Shown one piece after another: positions 15,693-25,500 of a stretch of DNA of 64,000 bases. Origin of the DNA: Geminicoccus roseus DSM 18922. Lineage in GTDB: Bacteria > Pseudomonadota > Alphaproteobacteria > Geminicoccales > Geminicoccaceae. The position numbers and the translations under genes were made by a program. The stretch spans positions 62,001 to 126,000 of the forward strand of contig NZ_ATYL01000003.1 of the NCBI RefSeq assembly GCF_000427665.1, read 5' to 3'. How positions within the stretch are numbered: the first letter of the stretch is position 1; each line of letters starts with the position of its first letter. The notes beneath the pieces were generated by a model. The model saw nothing but the letters and a program-made list of their open reading frames with translations, made no database searches and was not told where the DNA came from.

Positions 15693-18600
15693 ATGCCTAT
15701 TGCTCGTTCGGATCACGTCGCCACCCTGCCGGGACAGCCGGTTACGGTAGCCCCTTTCGCGAATGATGAGGGTGAGAACCTGTCGTTTGTCGGGTTCTCG
15801 TCGCCCGGCAACGGGACGGTGGCCCTGGGCCAGCAGCCCAACACCCTGGTCTACTCGCCTGCTGCCGGCTTCTCCGGGGTCGACCAGTTCACCTACACGA
15901 TCGGAGACGCCACGGGCGGGACGGCGCAGGCTCTCGTCACCATCACCGTCGGTCTCGGCAACAGGCAGCCGGTCGCCAATGACGACGCTGCCGTGACCTC
16001 GCCATCGACGATGGTCAACGTGGCCATCCTCGCCAACGACAGTGACCCGGACGGTGATCCGCTCCATCTCAGCAGCATCTCGATGCCCGCGCATGGCAGC
16101 ATCACTGCACATCCCGACATGTCGGTGACCTATCAGCCCGAGGCTGGATTTTCCGGGGTCGACAGCTTCACTTACACGGTGGCGGATGGCGCGGGCGGCT
16201 CGGATGCGGCGCAGGTCTCGATCACCGTGGCCAGCCAGAACCAGCCGCCGCTTGCCCGTGACGATCAGGTGGTCACGGAGCCGGGCCAGTCCGTCCTGAT
16301 CGCCGTGCTCGCCAATGACAGCGACGGCAATGGCGACCCCCTCCAATTGTCTGGTCTGGCAGTGCCGGCCAATGGCAGCATCTCGATCGACGGCCTGAAC
16401 CGGCTGACCTACACGCCCGCGCCCGGTTTCGTTGGGACGGAGGAATTCAGCTATACGATCTCCGATGGGCAGGGGGGCAGCGCCACCGGCAGGGTGACTG
16501 TTCGGGTCCAGGCCAGCAATGCCGCTCCCGTTGCCCGCGCCGATGCGGTCACCACCTACGCCAATGCCCCCGTCACCATCCCGGTCCTCGCCAACGACGA
16601 CGATGCCGATGAGGACCTGATCCGGTTGGTCGCCGTGACCGTGCCGGCGAACGGCAAAGTCTCGGTCGATGCACAGCAGCGCGTGGTCTACACGCCCAAC
16701 ACGGGTTTCCTTGGCAACGACAGCTTCACCTACCGCATCTCGGACAGCAGGAGTGCCGAGAGCGCCGGGACGGTGACGGTCGAGGTCCAACCTGACCCCG
16801 ACCCCCAGGCCTATCCCAACGGCTATCGCTATCGTCGGCGCATCGTGATCCCGCGTTCTTCCTTGAGCGAAGGCTCGCTCATGGACTTTCCGATGTTGGT
16901 CGAACTGGCGGGCAACTGGCTGAAGCACAAGGGCGCCAGCGGCGGCCGGCTGGAGAGCCTGGTGGGACTGGACCTGCGTTTCGAATCTGCTTCCGGAACG
17001 CGGCTTGACCATGAGGCCGAGGCCTATTCTGGCAACAATGGCACCCTGCGAGCCTGGGTCAGGCTGCCAAGCCTTACGTCCACTGCCGATACCACCATCT
17101 TCCTCTATTACGGCAAGGCCGGTCTCACCATCTCGGAAGAGAATGTGGGCGGCGTATGGAAGGACTATCTCGCCGTCTATCATCTTCCCTCCACGTCGGA
17201 CCGGACAGGACGGGGCCGCGACCTCGCCGCCACGGCTGTCGGAACGTCGAGCCTGGTCGGCGATGCGGGTGCCTTCAATGGCGCCTCCAGTGAAATGACC
17301 TGTGCCTTGCCGACCTTTCTGGACGGACTTTCCGCCTACTCGATCCAGGCCTGGGTGCAGCCTGCCCGCGTAGGTACCGACCTGGGGATCCTTTCGGTTG
17401 GACCTGTTACCGGGCGGGACGACGCCATGGGGTTCTGCCTGCGCTATGACGCAGCCGGTTACTCCGGAGGCGGCACCAACGTTCTCCTGGTCGAGCACCA
17501 GCTGACCAACGGCCGCAGCAGGGTCGAGAGCGCCTCCGATGTCCAGCGGACCAGCCGCCAGCATCTGACGGTGACCTGGCAGCAGAATGCCAATCCCCAG
17601 ATCTGGATCGACGGTGTCGTCAGTGCGCCCACCTACGGAACGCCGGTGCGATCGGGCACCAGCAGCTTCAGCAATGGGCCACTCCGGATCGGCCGCGCGG
17701 CGCTCGACCAGTCGACCTCCTGGGAGGGTGCCATCGACGAGGTGCGCCTGCGGTCCCAGGCACTCCCCGCCAACTGGCTGAAAGCGGAGTATCTCAATCA
17801 TCGCAGGCCGAGTGCGTTCTACGGCCTGGGGGGCGAGGACGTCTTCGGAGCCGGGAACAAGGCGCCTGTGGCGATTCCCAACCGGGTAGCCACAGCTCGG
17901 AACACGGCAATCACCATCGACGTGCTGGCCGACGACATTGATCCCGAAAATGGGGCGCGTAGTTTGGTTGCCGGCCAGGTCACCACGCCCGCGAACGGCA
18001 CTGCCACGATCTCCTCCGGCAAGATCGTCTACATGCCGAGTTCGGGCTTCGTGGGCGAGGACAGCTTCAACTACACGATGCAGGACGCACAGAATGCGAC
18101 CTCCGTCGGCACCGTTCTGGTGGACGTGGCACAGCCGCCGCCTGTCACCTCCGATGACAAACCCTATCGCGGCCGCCTGTTCGGCTGCGCCATTCATGCC
18201 GAGGCTGTGGGCAACACCCGCTATGGCTACGGCAAGCCGGCAGTCTTCCGCTTTGCGGCAGAGCGGAGCGGCTCGGTCACCTCGCTGCGCTACTTCCTCC
18301 GTTATGACACAGCGACGGGCCATGTCGGGTACAGCATCGGCAATGGCGGCACGATCCGCGTGGAGCTGCGAACCAATGACCCGGTCACGGGCTTTCCCAC
18401 CAATACGGTCCTGGCTAAGACTGCCAACGTCACCAACCTTCTGAACAGCGATCGGTTCGCTCAGCTTTCGTTTTTGGCACCTTATCCTGTGCTGACTGCG
18501 GGGGAGATCTACCACCTCGTCTTCGTCCAGCTCGACTCCAGCGGCAAGAACGAGGTCTCGGTCAACATGCTGCACACCAAGATGGCGATTCCCACTGATG

Positions 18601-19259
18601 GAACCGGCCGGATGGGACCGTTCCACGGAGACGTCATGGCGCATCTGTGGGTCAATAACTCGGGTGGATGGTATGTGCGCACCGATCGCTGCCCGATCTT
18701 CGAACTCTACTACTCGGACGGCATGGCCTGTGGGGTAGGCTGGATCTTTGCCCATGACAGCGGTGACAAGCAAATCGGGGGCTCGCTCATGGCGCGACAG
18801 CGGTTCGCGATCCTCGATGAGACCCGCAGCGTGGATGGGGTCTGGTTCAGGGTACGAAAGTCAGGTGGGTCACCCTCGGAGCTTATCTGCCAGCTCATCG
18901 ATGCTTCGGCCAACACGGTCCTGGAGGATATGCGGATCCCGGCCTCGCAGGTCGTGACCAGCACCCGCTACGACAATGCGGTTCCCTGGCAGTTCCGCTC
19001 CTTTTCCCAGCCTCGCAGCCTGCTGAAGGGGAAGACCTACCTGGTGCGTTTCTCGGCGAGCTCCGGCAACTACTGGTTTGGAGCTGCTCAGCGCGGCACA
19101 TCCTATGGCTTCAAGGACCGCAACTTCGCGCCGTCCGGGTATGCCGAGTACAGCGTCAATAGCGGGTCGAGCTGGTCCGGCTGGAGCTTTTCCTCGGAAA
19201 GCCTGGGAACCCAGACCCGGACCGACATGGACCTGCCTGTCGCTCTCCAGATCGGTTGA
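15693..19259 (+). CDS. Large Ig-like repeat / DUF2341 / LamG protein, probable surface or secreted adhesin
   Basis: An 1188-residue modular protein. Four tandem cadherin/Ig-like repeats of about 90 residues (1-370) each carry the pattern PVA.DD, VLANDSD and GxDSFTYT. Then come a DUF2341 domain (about 380-490), a LamG/concanavalin-like domain (about 500-710), a fifth Ig-like repeat (about 725-815), and two beta-rich C-terminal modules (about 825-1188). Such domains bind carbohydrate and act outside the cell, but there is no N-terminal signal peptide: the protein starts directly in a repeat. Secretion by a non-cleaved route such as type I is an inference. ATG 15693 has GGAG about 9 nt upstream; GTG 15663 is possible. 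A strong terminator follows. It stands just before the polysaccharide genes. Confidence 0.85.
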   Translation: MPIARSDHVATLPGQPVTVAPFANDEGENLSFVGFSSPGNGTVALGQQPNTLVYSPAAGFSGVDQFTYTIGDATGGTAQALVTITVGLGNRQPVANDDAAVTSPSTMVNVAILANDSDPDGDPLHLSSISMPAHGSITAHPDMSVTYQPEAGFSGVDSFTYTVADGAGGSDAAQVSITVASQNQPPLARDDQVVTEPGQSVLIAVLANDSDGNGDPLQLSGLAVPANGSISIDGLNRLTYTPAPGFVGTEEFSYTISDGQGGSATGRVTVRVQASNAAPVARADAVTTYANAPVTIPVLANDDDADEDLIRLVAVTVPANGKVSVDAQQRVVYTPNTGFLGNDSFTYRISDSRSAESAGTVTVEVQPDPDPQAYPNGYRYRRRIVIPRSSLSEGSLMDFPMLVELAGNWLKHKGASGGRLESLVGLDLRFESASGTRLDHEAEAYSGNNGTLRAWVRLPSLTSTADTTIFLYYGKAGLTISEENVGGVWKDYLAVYHLPSTSDRTGRGRDLAATAVGTSSLVGDAGAFNGASSEMTCALPTFLDGLSAYSIQAWVQPARVGTDLGILSVGPVTGRDDAMGFCLRYDAAGYSGGGTNVLLVEHQLTNGRSRVESASDVQRTSRQHLTVTWQQNANPQIWIDGVVSAPTYGTPVRSGTSSFSNGPLRIGRAALDQSTSWEGAIDEVRLRSQALPANWLKAEYLNHRRPSAFYGLGGEDVFGAGNKAPVAIPNRVATARNTAITIDVLADDIDPENGARSLVAGQVTTPANGTATISSGKIVYMPSSGFVGEDSFNYTMQDAQNATSVGTVLVDVAQPPPVTSDDKPYRGRLFGCAIHAEAVGNTRYGYGKPAVFRFAAERSGSVTSLRYFLRYDTATGHVGYSIGNGGTIRVELRTNDPVTGFPTNTVLAKTANVTNLLNSDRFAQLSFLAPYPVLTAGEIYHLVFVQLDSSGKNEVSVNMLHTKMAIPTDGTGRMGPFHGDVMAHLWVNNSGGWYVRTDRCPIFELYYSDGMACGVGWIFAHDSGDKQIGGSLMARQRFAILDETRSVDGVWFRVRKSGGSPSELICQLIDASANTVLEDMRIPASQVVTSTRYDNAVPWQFRSFSQPRSLLKGKTYLVRFSASSGNYWFGAAQRGTSYGFKDRNFAPSGYAEYSVNSGSSWSGWSFSSESLGTQTRTDMDLPVALQIG

Positions 19260-19307
19260 CCGCTCAACTCTTTGAGCCGGTGCACCTTGCCAGTGGCGAT
19301 GCATCTT

Positions 19308-19338
19308 GGAGGGCCGTATCTGAATGATACGGCCCTCC
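19308..19338 (+). terminator. Strong hairpin terminator after the Ig-like protein
   Basis: Arms GGAGGGCCGTATC (19308-19320) and GATACGGCCCTCC (19326-19338) form a perfect 13-bp stem with a 5-nt loop, 49 bp after the stop. The following GTCGTTCTCG is only weakly T-rich. Confidence 0.75.
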
Positions 19339-19492
19339 GTCGTTCTCGACGGGATTGCCTTCAAGAGAGAGGATGAAGCAACAGAAGCAGCTGAGGCAGA
19401 TCGCCCAGGCTTGCTAGGCTGGGCTCGCCGCCCTGGTCAGGTCGTGGCATGAGGAGGCCTGCGTCGCCCGCCACAAAAGGCCGTCATCTCCC

Positions 19493-20806
19493 GTGTACGC
19501 CCGCCTGATTGCCCGTTTCAAGAAAGGCGGGCTTGCCCGCAACGCGCTCACCGTCACGATCGGGACACTCCTCGCCCAGGCACTGGTGATTGCGGTCACG
19601 CCGCTGCTTACCAGGCTCTACACGCCAGAGGACTTCGGCGTGCTCGCCGTGTTCACGGCAATCGTGTCCATCACCGGGGCCGTCACGAACCTGCGCTATG
19701 AGACAGCGATCCCGCTGGACGAGAGGGACGAAGACGCCATGGCCACGTTTCTGGCGGCACTTCTGACAGGCTTCGTCACCACCCTGTTCGTGGCCGCCAG
19801 TGTCTTCATCCTGGGAGACTACCTGATCGAGACCGCCAATGTTCCGGGGCTGCGCCCGCTCCTGTGGGCGATCCCGATCGGCACGTTTGGCATGGCGCTC
19901 TACAATGCGACCAATCTATGGGCAGTCCGACGCCATGCGTTCCGCGCCGTCGGACTGAGCAAGATCGTCCAGTTCGGGTTCCAGGTCCTATGGCAGCTGG
20001 CCAGCGGGCTTCTGACCAAGGGACCTTCTGGCCTCGTCGTCGGCCAGGCCCTCGGCCAGCCGGCTGGCGTCCTGAACTTCGTGCGCAGCTTCGATGCCGA
20101 TGACCGCAGGCTCTTGCGCACGACCCGTATAGCTCAGATCCGGGCGGCGCTCTCACGGCATCGCCGCTTCCCGCTGCTCCTCACGCCGTCGCTCCTGCTC
20201 AACACCTCGGCGAAAATGCTTCCCGCAGTGTTTCTCGCGACGTTGTACGGCCCGGTCGTCGCCGGGCAATTCGGTTTGGCGCAGCGTGTCGTACTGGCCC
20301 CGGTGCGCCTGCTCGGCATGGGTATCGGCCAAGCCTATCTCGGCGCAGCACCGAAACTGGCCCGCCACGATCGGGCGGGCATGCTCCGGCTCTTCAAGAC
20401 CACCACCTTCCATCTTGGATGGATGGGTCTGCTCGGGATGGCGGCGGTCGCGGTTCCCGCACCTTTCCTGTTCGCGCTCGTGTTTGGCGAGAGCTGGCGA
20501 GAAGCTGGAGAACAGCTCCAGATCCTCGCGGTCATGTACTTCGCGCAGTTCGTCATCTTCCCGGTCGGCCAGACCCTCGCGATGTTCGGCCGGCAGGATC
20601 TGAATCTCTGGTGGGACGTGGGCAACATGGCGATTACGCTGCTGGCATTCCTCGCTGGGTGGATGTTCCAGCTTTCCGCCCACAGCACTCTCCTAATCTA
20701 CAGCATCGCGATGAGCCTGAACTACGCGGTGAACTGGCTGCTCAGCCGCCACGTCATCCTGCACGGTCAGCCGGCCGGCGATGGTGCTCCGGTCCCGGTG
20801 GACTGA
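19493..20806 (+). CDS. Polysaccharide flippase (Wzx/MOP family)
   Basis: A 437-residue integral membrane protein with about 12 hydrophobic helices, of the polysaccharide transporter branch of the MOP superfamily. Typical features are the N-terminal ALTVTIGTLLAQALVIAVTP helix, the family signature LLTRLYTPEDFGVLAVF with NLRYETAIPL in the next loop, and the central YGPVVAGQFGLAQRVVLAP. It would flip lipid-linked oligosaccharide repeat units across the inner membrane for capsule, O-antigen or exopolysaccharide assembly. The start is GTG 19493. It heads a group with glycosyltransferases at 22.6 and 23.8 kb and the Wzc-like protein at 0.5-3 kb. No Wzy polymerase was recognised. Confidence 0.87.
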   Translation: MYARLIARFKKGGLARNALTVTIGTLLAQALVIAVTPLLTRLYTPEDFGVLAVFTAIVSITGAVTNLRYETAIPLDERDEDAMATFLAALLTGFVTTLFVAASVFILGDYLIETANVPGLRPLLWAIPIGTFGMALYNATNLWAVRRHAFRAVGLSKIVQFGFQVLWQLASGLLTKGPSGLVVGQALGQPAGVLNFVRSFDADDRRLLRTTRIAQIRAALSRHRRFPLLLTPSLLLNTSAKMLPAVFLATLYGPVVAGQFGLAQRVVLAPVRLLGMGIGQAYLGAAPKLARHDRAGMLRLFKTTTFHLGWMGLLGMAAVAVPAPFLFALVFGESWREAGEQLQILAVMYFAQFVIFPVGQTLAMFGRQDLNLWWDVGNMAITLLAFLAGWMFQLSAHSTLLIYSIAMSLNYAVNWLLSRHVILHGQPAGDGAPVPVD

Positions 20807-21203
20807 GCTGCTTCCGAGCGGCGGCTTTGGAACTAGACCTCGACGAAGATGTGGGGGCCGACCCAGATGGAGCCGCTTCATTAAAGGTCATCTCCTGCAG
20901 GTCGTCTTTGTCCAATCGCTGGAATGAAAGAAGCGGTGGGACTGGACGTGCGACTCATGGTGGAGTTCGACAAGGCGGAGGTCGATCAGGCATCTTCCCA
21001 GACCGGAAGACGAAGCCCACCCTGGCGCTGGCGGCCCGGCTCACGTCCGGCAGCGCCACCCACGCCTGGATCCCCATGAAATTGCCGCTTCGAAGAACTC
21101 CGCAGCCGCTCCTGGGCGGCGGCTCGGCCTGCAACCGTGGCCTGTCCCCTGGTCTCTATCCTGCGTAACTTCGCCGGCACCCGACACGTAGAGAAGGGTG
21201 GAG
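20807..21203. other. Gene-free stretch between flippase and sigma factor
   Basis: About 400 bp where no reading frame looks coding or resembles a known protein. The 3' part must contain the promoter of the ECF sigma operon, which is often self-regulated. Confidence 0.4.
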
Positions 21204-21758
21204 ATGGCAGAGACGAATCCGAGCGAGCAACTAGATCGTCTCATGCGAGCTGCCCTTGCGGGTGATCAGGCCGCCTATCGCGACTTCCTGACGGAGGCTG
21301 CCCAAAGGCTGCGCGCATTCCTGCGTCGTCGCCTGCCGTCCGGCTCCTTAGCAGATCTGGAGGACTTGGTGCAGGAGACGTTGCTGGCCATACACGCCAA
21401 GCGTCACACATTCGATCCCAGGGAACCGGTTGGGCCCTGGCTTTATGCGATCGCCCGCTACCGGATGATCGACATGATCCGCCGTCGTCGTACGGAGGGC
21501 ATTCGGGTCGATCTGGACGACATCGCCGAGTTGCCGGCGGATGGTGACCCTCAGGAGGCCACGGCCTCAATCGATCTCGACCGGCTGATCCGAACCCTTC
21601 CTCCGCAGATGCGCATACCTATCGAGCTGACGAAACTGGAAGGTATGTCGGTGCAGGATGCGGCCAGCCGCTCCGGCATGTCGGTATCGGCGATCAAGGT
21701 AGGCGTGCACCGTGGATTGAAGCGACTGGCTCGTCTGGTGCGGACGCAGGAAGGCTGA
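21204..21758 (+). CDS. ECF-type RNA polymerase sigma factor
   Basis: A 184-residue ECF sigma factor. Region 2 is seen as LRAFLRRRLPSGSLADLEDLVQETLLAIHAKRHTFDP (shown in parts: DLEDLVQETL) with region 2.4 around YAIARYRMIDMIRRRR; region 4 is IELTKLEGMSVQDAASRSGM followed by the recognition helix SVSAIKVGVHRGLKRL. ATG 21204 is preferred because AGAAGGG lies just upstream; GTG 21198 is possible. The next gene, 4 bp downstream, encodes a NrsF-type anti-sigma factor, so this is an ECF sigma/NrsF pair. In this pairing the sigma is held at the membrane until stress releases it, and it usually drives its own promoter. Confidence 0.92.
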   Translation: MAETNPSEQLDRLMRAALAGDQAAYRDFLTEAAQRLRAFLRRRLPSGSLADLEDLVQETLLAIHAKRHTFDPREPVGPWLYAIARYRMIDMIRRRRTEGIRVDLDDIAELPADGDPQEATASIDLDRLIRTLPPQMRIPIELTKLEGMSVQDAASRSGMSVSAIKVGVHRGLKRLARLVRTQEG

Positions 21759-21762
21759 AGAG

Positions 21763-22380
21763 ATGCGAACTTCCGATCTCGTCGACCTGCTCGCTCGTGA
21801 CAATCTCGTACAGCAGCCGGAGGGCTGGTCGCTGGCTGCTGCCATGACCGGCGGGTTCGTCATGGCTGTGCTGCTTACGATGGGCTTTCTGGGGATCCGG
21901 CCGCTGGCAGTTCTTGGAGGCAGTGACGTCCTGGCCAAGCTCTTGTTCACCGGCGGACTGTTCGCCCTGTCGATACCGGCCCTCCGACGCAGCCTCCGTC
22001 CTGGATCTGCCCTGAGATGGTCCCGGTTCCTGCCGCTGATCGCCGCGACAGGCGTCAGCGTGGCAGCGGTCGCAGAGATGGCGTTTGCGTCTCACATCGC
22101 AGTCTGGCGACCCGACACGTTGATCTGTCTGACAACGATTCCGCTGTTGTCCCTGCCGGCTCTAGCCATCCTGGCTCTCGCCGCCCGTCGACAGGCACCG
22201 ACCAACCTGTCGGACGCCGGCCTGTGGATCGGACTGGCCGCCGGAGCCCTTTCGGCCTCCGCCTATGCGTTGCACTGCCCGAACGACGATCCTGTCTACC
22301 TGGCCGCCTGGTACCTCCCCGCGGTGCTGATAGCGGGGCTGCTCGGGCGTACCCTGGGGCCGCGCCTGCTGGCTTGGTGA
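21763..22380 (+). CDS. NrsF-type (DUF1109) membrane anti-sigma factor
   Basis: A 205-residue integral membrane protein with about six helices and almost no soluble domain, matching the NrsF/DUF1109 family of anti-sigma factors. The N-terminus MRTSDLVDLLARDN is the short cytoplasmic part; helices follow from GGFVMAVLLTMGFLG on, with the family-typical LHCPNDDPVYLAAWY segment near the C-terminus. It should sequester the ECF sigma encoded just upstream (4-bp gap), so the two form one operon. NrsF proteins in Caulobacter respond to heavy metals or oxidants acting on cysteines; a conserved-looking HCP motif is present here. Confidence 0.82.
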   Translation: MRTSDLVDLLARDNLVQQPEGWSLAAAMTGGFVMAVLLTMGFLGIRPLAVLGGSDVLAKLLFTGGLFALSIPALRRSLRPGSALRWSRFLPLIAATGVSVAAVAEMAFASHIAVWRPDTLICLTTIPLLSLPALAILALAARRQAPTNLSDAGLWIGLAAGALSASAYALHCPNDDPVYLAAWYLPAVLIAGLLGRTLGPRLLAW

Positions 22381-22637
22381 TCCGGCGATGTCCGGATCCC
22401 TTGCGCTCCGGGGGGCGACCCTGGCATTTTCCGTCGCCGGGAACCCAATTGACCTGCGACGGGCCGCTTCATGCATTGTCATTCGACCTTCCGCGTACCC
22501 GTCACGGCGGGTGCGCGTTCTGCCTTTATGGGCTGTGGCGGGATTGGTATGGCGGATCAGCCGCTCGACCAAGCGAGCACCGGACCGATCCTTGAGCCCT
22601 TGCCTCGTCGAATGCAGGAGCATCGAGCGGCTTGACC

Positions 22638-23798
22638 ATGAATGCCCCGGCCCCTGCCATGAGTTCGCCCCGGCCCAAGATCGTGCACATCACCTCGGTG
22701 CACCATGCTTTGGACAACCGGATCTTTGAAAAGGAATGCGTGTCGCTGGCCGAGGCCGGTTACGATATCGCGCTCGTCGTTCCGGATGATGAGGGTGATC
22801 GCGTGCTCAAGGGCGTGCGCATCCTGACCGTTCCAAAGCCAAAAGGTCGTCGCGAACGGATCCTGAATACCACGCGAGCGGTCATCGCGCGGGCGATTGC
22901 CGAGAATGCCGACATCTACCAGTTCCATGATCCTGAACTGATCATTCCGGCCCTGAGGTTGCGCGCGAGCGGGAAGCCCGTCGTGTTCGACGTCCATGAA
23001 GACTACTACACGTCAATTCTGGACAAGACGCCCTACCTGTCCGGTCCGGCAGCTCGGGTAGTGGCGTCCGGGTATTACGTGGTCGAGCGGGTCACTCGTC
23101 GCGCCTTTCGAACTGTGATCGCCGAACGCTACTATGCACGCCGTTTCCCCGAAGCGGTGCCCGTCCTGAACTATCCGCGCCTGGAGCAGTTTTCAGCTGT
23201 CCTGGCCGGAAAGCCGGCGGAACCGCCGGCCAAGCCCCGCCTACTCTATACCGGCGGCCTGAATGCCGAGCGCGGTGCATTCATCTACGCCGATCTCGCC
23301 CGCGACCTGCCGGAATGTGAAATCCATCTCGTCGGGATCACGCCCACCGACCTGGCGGCGAAGATGCGTGCCCATGCCGGCAGCGGCGTCGAGCGCCTGC
23401 ACTTCACCGGACTCGGCGAGAAGCTGCCTTTCCCTGTGATCCTGGAAGCTTACCGGCAGCCATGGACCTGCGGCCTGGCCGTGATGCCCGACAGCGGACA
23501 CTACCGGGAAAAGGAACTGACCAAGTTCTTCGAGTACATGGCGGCAGGCTTGCCGATCCTGGCCTCGAACTTTCCAGTCTGGAAAAATCTCATCGAAGGG
23601 CATGGAGTTGGCCTTTGCGTTGACCCTGCTGATCCCAAGGCCATCCAGGATGCCGCCTTGTGGCTGCATCATCACCCGGCCGAAGCCACCCGGATGGGCG
23701 AGAATGGTCGTCGTGCGATCGTCTCGACCTTCAACTGGGCGACGCAGGCGGAACGGCTGACGGAACTCTATCGCGATATTCTGGGGGGAAGATCATGA
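22638..23798 (+). CDS. GT4-type glycosyltransferase
   Basis: A 386-residue cytoplasmic GT-B glycosyltransferase. The N-terminal half starts KIVHITSVHHALDNRIFEKE, a segment seen in GT4 enzymes of polysaccharide clusters, followed by FHDPELIIPALRLR and VVFDVHEDYY. The C-terminal nucleotide-sugar domain has LLYTGGLNAERG and the donor-binding KELTKFFEYMAAGLPILAS with the EX7E-like acidic residues. ATG 22638 is preferred over an in-frame TTG at 22632. It would add a sugar to a lipid-linked precursor at the inner leaflet. The GT-C gene follows after 16 bp, so the two are probably co-transcribed. Confidence 0.9.
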   Translation: MNAPAPAMSSPRPKIVHITSVHHALDNRIFEKECVSLAEAGYDIALVVPDDEGDRVLKGVRILTVPKPKGRRERILNTTRAVIARAIAENADIYQFHDPELIIPALRLRASGKPVVFDVHEDYYTSILDKTPYLSGPAARVVASGYYVVERVTRRAFRTVIAERYYARRFPEAVPVLNYPRLEQFSAVLAGKPAEPPAKPRLLYTGGLNAERGAFIYADLARDLPECEIHLVGITPTDLAAKMRAHAGSGVERLHFTGLGEKLPFPVILEAYRQPWTCGLAVMPDSGHYREKELTKFFEYMAAGLPILASNFPVWKNLIEGHGVGLCVDPADPKAIQDAALWLHHHPAEATRMGENGRRAIVSTFNWATQAERLTELYRDILGGRS

Positions 23799-23814
23799 CG
23801 AGAAAGTCCACCCC

Positions 23815-25461
23815 ATGATCTCATGGCGCACGGGACCGGCGGTCCCTCTGTTCCTGTTCTTGTTCTGTTGCGCACTCTATGCGATCAACCTCGACAAGGC
23901 GCCACATTTTGATGAACTATATCATGTGCTGGCTGCCCGTGGCTACAATGCTACGGGCAACTTTGCCATCGCCGAGGGCGTCTATACCCGTGCATGGCCA
24001 TTTACCCGAGCTGTAGCAGCGCTGTTTAGCATTTTTGGAGAGCATCTATGGGTGGCCAGGCTGCCCTCTGTTCTCTGCATTGCGCTGATGGTTACGGTGC
24101 TCTTCATCTGGATGCGCCGTGAAGCCGGCCTGTTGGTCGCGGTGATCGGCGCTGGGCTGTTTGCTGTATCTCCCTTCGCGGTGGATATCGCTCAGTTTGC
24201 GCGCTTCTATGGCATCCACGGGCTGGCTTTCCTGGTCGGTTCGCTTCTGACTTATGACCTGGTGACTCGCCCACGCGGTGTCGGTCCCGTGGCCGTGCGC
24301 GGAGCTTTGGCGATCGCGGCTTTTCTGGTTGCGATCGTATTCCAGGTGACGACCTTCATTGGCATTGCTGCTCTGGGGCTTTGGGCAGTTCTCTATTTGC
24401 TCGTGCCGTGGTTGGCTCGTCCCGAAGTTACTGCTTCACGCCGTCTTGCCGTCATAGCGGGGCTGATATTACTCGCGGCGATTGCGCTGGCGGCTGCGGC
24501 AGCGAGCGGCAAGTTGAGCTATGCTCTTGCACTCTACCGGAGTACAGCACTCTGGGCTGAGAGCAATGCGAATGACGTGACCTTCTATCATGTCTGGATG
24601 ATTCTCTACTACCCGACGTTCTGGACGCTGCTCCCGGTTCTTCTGGTGGTGGCACTTGTCGCACACCCGCGGATAACCTTTTTCGCGATCACCGTGTTCG
24701 GAATCGCGTTCGTCCTGCACAGCTTCGCTGGCGCGAAGGACCTGCGCTATATCTTCTACGCAACGCCATTCTTGTTCGTGGTGTGGGGAGTGGGATTGGC
24801 CGCGGTGCTGGCGCGGGCCGTGCGATACTTCCGGGATCACAGCGGGGTTGTGCTTGCACGGCTTCTGCCGGGTCGCAGGGTTGCAGGCTTGGTCAGCGCT
24901 GCACTCGTGATGGCGGTGATCTGGCTAGTGGCCGCAAACGCCGCATCGATCCGAACCGTCCTGATGCTGGCCGACATCACGATTCCACCGGAGCGGCCGG
25001 CGCCCCAGTGGGATCTGGCAAAACCGATTCTTGATCCGCTGATCGCAGGTTCGGATGTGGTGGTTGTCAGTTCGGAGCTCGAGGCTCTCTATTTCCTAGG
25101 CTCCTATGACGTCCTGATCAGCCGCAGTCGGATGGGTGAGCGGGCTGGCGCCATGGGAAGGGCCGAGGCGCCTGAATTCTCCCGGGACACCCGGACCGGG
25201 CGCCCGGTGATCAGCACCCCCGGATCGGTCGAGGAACTGATGGCCTGCTATCCGCGTGGCATCATCATCACCTCGATCTATCGCTGGCGTCATGGTCCGA
25301 TGCTCAGCAACGAGGTCGCAGACCTGATCATCCAGCGCGCGACCCCGGTCGAGCTACCCAAGGCCAGTCGGGTCATGGCCTTCACCTGGGACAACGAGCC
25401 GACCGCCGATCCGGCCGGCTGTCCCGCGGTACGAGCCCCAGCTGAAGCGGCGACTTCCTGA
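23815..25461 (+). CDS. GT-C family membrane glycosyltransferase (ArnT/PMT-like)
   Basis: A 548-residue polytopic membrane protein with about 11-12 helices. The first periplasmic loop holds the acidic motif HFDELYHVLA that marks GT-C enzymes, followed by TRAVAALFSIFGEHLWVARLPS (conserved R-L-P/S position). The C-terminal part from about residue 390 is a soluble periplasmic domain. Such proteins transfer a sugar from a polyprenyl-phosphate donor to a lipid, glycan or protein on the periplasmic side. The acceptor is unknown. Together with GT4 and the flippase it suggests assembly and decoration of a surface glycan. ATG 23815 starts directly at the first helix. Confidence 0.85.
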   Translation: MISWRTGPAVPLFLFLFCCALYAINLDKAPHFDELYHVLAARGYNATGNFAIAEGVYTRAWPFTRAVAALFSIFGEHLWVARLPSVLCIALMVTVLFIWMRREAGLLVAVIGAGLFAVSPFAVDIAQFARFYGIHGLAFLVGSLLTYDLVTRPRGVGPVAVRGALAIAAFLVAIVFQVTTFIGIAALGLWAVLYLLVPWLARPEVTASRRLAVIAGLILLAAIALAAAAASGKLSYALALYRSTALWAESNANDVTFYHVWMILYYPTFWTLLPVLLVVALVAHPRITFFAITVFGIAFVLHSFAGAKDLRYIFYATPFLFVVWGVGLAAVLARAVRYFRDHSGVVLARLLPGRRVAGLVSAALVMAVIWLVAANAASIRTVLMLADITIPPERPAPQWDLAKPILDPLIAGSDVVVVSSELEALYFLGSYDVLISRSRMGERAGAMGRAEAPEFSRDTRTGRPVISTPGSVEELMACYPRGIIITSIYRWRHGPMLSNEVADLIIQRATPVELPKASRVMAFTWDNEPTADPAGCPAVRAPAEAATS

Positions 25462-25500
25462 AGCAATGGGCGGCGTGAACGCGATGGAAGGCGGCGGCTT

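Noticed and set aside
15609-18773. A 1054-codon open frame on the minus strand opposite the Ig/LamG protein
   Set aside because: It is a GC-driven mirror of the plus-strand gene; the plus frame has clear repeats and domains, while the minus frame has none.
20807-21203. A decayed integrase or transposase between flippase and sigma gene
   Set aside because: No frame on either strand gave a recognisable motif.
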